DNA from: an uncultured Acetobacter sp.
GTDB lineage: Bacteria; Pseudomonadota; Alphaproteobacteria; Acetobacterales; Acetobacteraceae
Assembly: GCA_937900755.1 (NCBI GenBank)
Contig: CALCDN010000055.1
Coordinates: forward strand, 1 to 8,258
Reading direction: 5' to 3'
DNA: 8,258 bases
Made by a program: the position numbers and the translations under genes. Positions 6,799 through 8,258 of this stretch are shown piece after piece. The stretch's first letter is position 1, and every line of letters begins with the position of its first letter. The notes beneath the pieces were generated by a model. The model saw nothing but the letters and a program-made list of their open reading frames with translations. It was not told the DNA's origin and ran no database searches.

Positions 6799-6828
6799 AC
6801 TGTAAAATCCCGCCCGACACAAGCACAA
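6799..6828 (-). promoter_or_regulatory. Possible promoter of the tRNA-Glu gene
   Basis: In the 52-nt gap between tonB and the tRNA, TTGTGC (6828-6823), an 18-base spacer and TACAGT (6804-6799) match the sigma-70 boxes at 3 and 4 of 6 positions. Initiation would fall about 16 nt before the mature tRNA end. Transcription by read-through from tonB is an equally good alternative. Confidence 0.25.
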
Positions 6829-7725
6829 TTACTGGATATGAAATCCCACGGGTATGCGACCAGTCACTCCCGTGGCCTCGGGCGCCGTGCAATGCAGGTT
6901 TTTTACGGTTTGAAGTGCCTGCTCATCTAGGTCATCATACCCGGTGCTTTTGACCAGCCTTGCGGCAATAACCTGCCCCTGGCCGTTAATGCTGACCTCG
7001 GCCAAAGCCTCCCCCTCCTCATGCAGGTGACGGGCCGATACAGGATAATGCGCCTCGGGTGCCGAGCAGGATAACTGAAAACCACCTTTTTGCCCCGCAG
7101 CAGCCGCACTCGCTGGCGTGGCGGCCTGCGTGCCTGGGGTCGACATGTCCGTTCTGGTCCGTGCATGGGCCGTTGTTTTTTCCACCCCCCTGTGCGCCGC
7201 ATCCACCATGGATTTTGTGCTTGCGTGCGGTTGGCGCTCGGGCTGCACGGCTGGCGCTGCCAGAACCAGTTTTTTGGGAACGGCGGACGCAGGGGGCAGA
7301 TGCTCCACTTCCGGCGACACGGAGGGAGGGGGAACCTCGGCTTCCTCCTGCGTCAGGACCTGCGCATCCATGTCCGGCATTTCTTTCATGGGCTGGGCAG
7401 GCAGGAGTTGCGCCGGTTGGCTGGGTGTTATCTGCCCCGCTTCGGGCAATGGTGTGCTGGGGGCCTCGAACAGCATGGAAACAGCGGCAGGTCGCTGCGT
7501 ACCGGTCTGGGGGGAGATGGTCATCATCAACCACACTGTCATGGCCAGATGGGCAGCAATGGCCAGGCCAAAGGCCACAAACCAGACAAGCCGGCCCTGC
7601 CGGGACAGCCCCAGCGCAAGCCCATGCGGCCTGACCACGCCTGCGAGGAGCCCTTCAAAGGCAGGAAGCACCGGCGTGGACGCTTCCCCTGCGGGTTCCT
7701 GTCTGTCTGTATGCCATCTGCTCAC
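6829..7725 (-). CDS. tonB: TonB family energy-transducing protein
   Basis: This 298-residue protein would span the periplasm and pass proton-motive energy from ExbB/ExbD to outer-membrane receptors. It has a cytoplasmic N-terminus of about 46 residues, one membrane helix (47-70), a long Pro/Ala-rich periplasmic linker (71-215) and a C-terminal TonB domain (about 216-298). The last part shows YPVSARHLHEEGEALAEVSINGQG and the VKSTGYDDLDEQAL motif (258-271). His59 in the helix may correspond to the functional helix histidine of E. coli TonB. Cys220 and Cys279 are the only cysteines and flank the domain. The start is GTG at 7725, fixed by a GGAGG ribosome site six bases upstream; no ATG lies near. 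The cytoplasmic part is longer than in E. coli TonB. No exbB or exbD is next to it. The divergent DUF2946 gene points to metal uptake. Confidence 0.92.
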   Translation of the reverse strand: MSRWHTDRQEPAGEASTPVLPAFEGLLAGVVRPHGLALGLSRQGRLVWFVAFGLAIAAHLAMTVWLMMTISPQTGTQRPAAVSMLFEAPSTPLPEAGQITPSQPAQLLPAQPMKEMPDMDAQVLTQEEAEVPPPSVSPEVEHLPPASAVPKKLVLAAPAVQPERQPHASTKSMVDAAHRGVEKTTAHARTRTDMSTPGTQAATPASAAAAGQKGGFQLSCSAPEAHYPVSARHLHEEGEALAEVSINGQGQVIAARLVKSTGYDDLDEQALQTVKNLHCTAPEATGVTGRIPVGFHIQ

Positions 7726-7743
7726 GGTCGGCCTCCGCCCTCA

Positions 7744-7773
7744 ATTATGGCATAGCCCTGTTTGATTTGACAG
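7744..7773 (-). promoter_or_regulatory. Candidate tonB promoter
   Basis: Read leftwards, CTGTCA (7773-7768; 4 of 6 match), an 18-base spacer and CATAAT (7749-7744; 5 of 6 match) form a plausible sigma-70 promoter. Its start site would lie only about 12 nt before the GTG, with the GGAGG site inside that short leader. The -35 box overlaps the right arm of the dyad at 7756-7775, so a bound repressor or MerR-like activator could control it. Confidence 0.45.
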
Positions 7774-7775
7774 GG
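7756..7775. promoter_or_regulatory. Operator-like dyad CCCTGT-N8-ACAGGG between tonB and the DUF2946 gene
   Basis: The two 6-base arms are perfect inverted repeats (7756-7761 and 7770-7775) with an 8-base AT-rich spacer, total 20 bp, the geometry expected for a dimeric regulator. It lies over the spacer and -35 of the proposed tonB promoter and also overlaps a TTGACA (7767-7772) facing the DUF2946 gene. The regulator is not in the window. I cannot match the arms to a known metal-regulator box with confidence. Confidence 0.4.
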
Positions 7776-7858
7776 TGGTCCATAAAAGCGCAAACATGGC
7801 GCAAGTTTGGCAAAAAGCCTGTTTGCATCTGAACGTTGAAAAGCACCTGATCCGCCCC

Positions 7859-8258
7859 ATGTCCCGTCGCAACCCCATTATTCGCGCGCTGCTTGTATGG
7901 CCGCTGGTCATGGTAACGCTGGTGGGCCTGTTGGGGTTGATGGCGCTTCAATCGCTCTCCTTGCCAGATGAGTTGCCGCGCGCAACACTTGTCCGCCTGA
8001 CAGGCATAGATATTGCACCGCGCGTGGCACTGCACGCGCAGCCAGCACATTGCGCCCCCATGCACGGCGCCATGGCCCACATGCACTGCATGGCCAGTGC
8101 GCAGAAGAACCAGCCGCAACACCCCACCCACCACCATGATGAGGCAAGCTGTCCGCTTTGCCCCCTGCTGGCGTTTTTTGCCGCGCTGCCAGCCGTTTTC
8201 CTGCTCTTGCCAGCCCCTGTGCTGCGCTGGATCCGCCGTGGAAGTGCCGCCTCCGCCC
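7859..8258 (+). CDS. DUF2946-type metal-associated protein (partial, C-terminus beyond window)
   Basis: The first 133 residues are visible. They start MSRRNPIIRALLVWPL with an N-terminal membrane or signal-anchor segment (9-32). A His/Met/Cys-rich periplasmic-looking stretch follows: His59, 64, 69, 74, 76, 88, 91-93; Cys65, 77; Met68, 72, 75, 78. Then comes the CPLCP motif (98-102) and a second hydrophobic segment (103-122). The CPLCP motif after a His-rich region is the hallmark of DUF2946 proteins, often seen beside TonB-dependent copper receptors, so a copper-related role is likely but unproven. The frame is also open to an upstream ATG at 7796 (21 more residues); neither start has a strong ribosome site. 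I preferred 7859 because a basic N-terminus then leads straight into the membrane segment. It diverges from tonB across 133 nt. Confidence 0.75.
   Translation, partial: MSRRNPIIRALLVWPLVMVTLVGLLGLMALQSLSLPDELPRATLVRLTGIDIAPRVALHAQPAHCAPMHGAMAHMHCMASAQKNQPQHPTHHHDEASCPLCPLLAFFAALPAVFLLLPAPVLRWIRRGSAASA

Noticed and set aside
6384..6953. Rightward open frame of 189 codons crossing the tRNA and the tonB 3' end
   Set aside because: It reads through the antisense of tRNA-Glu, giving the peptide VPYGIRTR known as a mistranslated tRNA, and then the antisense of tonB. Not a gene.
7059..7765. Several rightward frames opposite tonB
   Set aside because: They mirror the Pro/Ala-rich linker of TonB. The leftward gene has a strong GGAGG site and recognisable TonB domain, these do not.
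7745..8137. Leftward frames (130 and 79 codons) opposite the DUF2946 gene
   Set aside because: The rightward frame has a membrane segment and the CPLCP hallmark; the leftward ones have no recognisable features and would overlap the tonB promoter region.

Overview
The window looks like a chromosomal segment of an alphaproteobacterium, most plausibly an acetic acid bacterium (Acetobacteraceae). This placement is inference from the style of the proteins, the moderately high GC of most genes, and the typical bacterial tRNA-Glu; nothing here fixes the genus. Nearly everything is read leftwards (minus strand). Only the last, partial gene is read rightwards.

From left to right: a methionine-uptake ABC operon occupies 1-2252, transcribed in the order metQ (periplasmic binding protein), metN (ATPase), metI (permease, cut by the window edge). 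The genes overlap and appear translationally coupled. A good TTGACA promoter candidate lies upstream of metQ. Next, 2434-3858 encodes an FAD-linked D-lactate-dehydrogenase-type oxidoreductase, only 28 nt downstream of manC (3887-5356). ManC is the bifunctional mannose-1-phosphate guanylyltransferase / mannose-6-phosphate isomerase that makes GDP-mannose for surface polysaccharide. Upstream of manC is a distinctly AT-rich class I SAM-dependent methyltransferase (5480-6229), possibly foreign. It is followed by a 471-nt interval (6230-6700) with no gene I can support, and then a tRNA-Glu(UUC) gene with encoded CCA (6701-6776).

The right end is a divergent pair. A GTG-started tonB gene (6829-7725) is read leftwards, and a DUF2946-type, His/Met/Cys-rich protein gene (from 7859, running off the window) is read rightwards. 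Their shared 133-nt promoter region contains a clear dyad, CCCTGT-N8-ACAGGG, placed between the proposed -35 and -10 of tonB. This suggests a jointly regulated metal (probably copper) uptake or homeostasis module, with a TonB-dependent receptor possibly lying beyond the right edge.

Most of the window is ordinary metabolism and transport. I see no CRISPR array, insertion sequence or complete mobile element. The parts most worth a second look are the tonB/DUF2946 control region, the AT-rich methyltransferase plus empty interval lying on the 3' side of the tRNA, and sequence oddities in MetQ and ManC.
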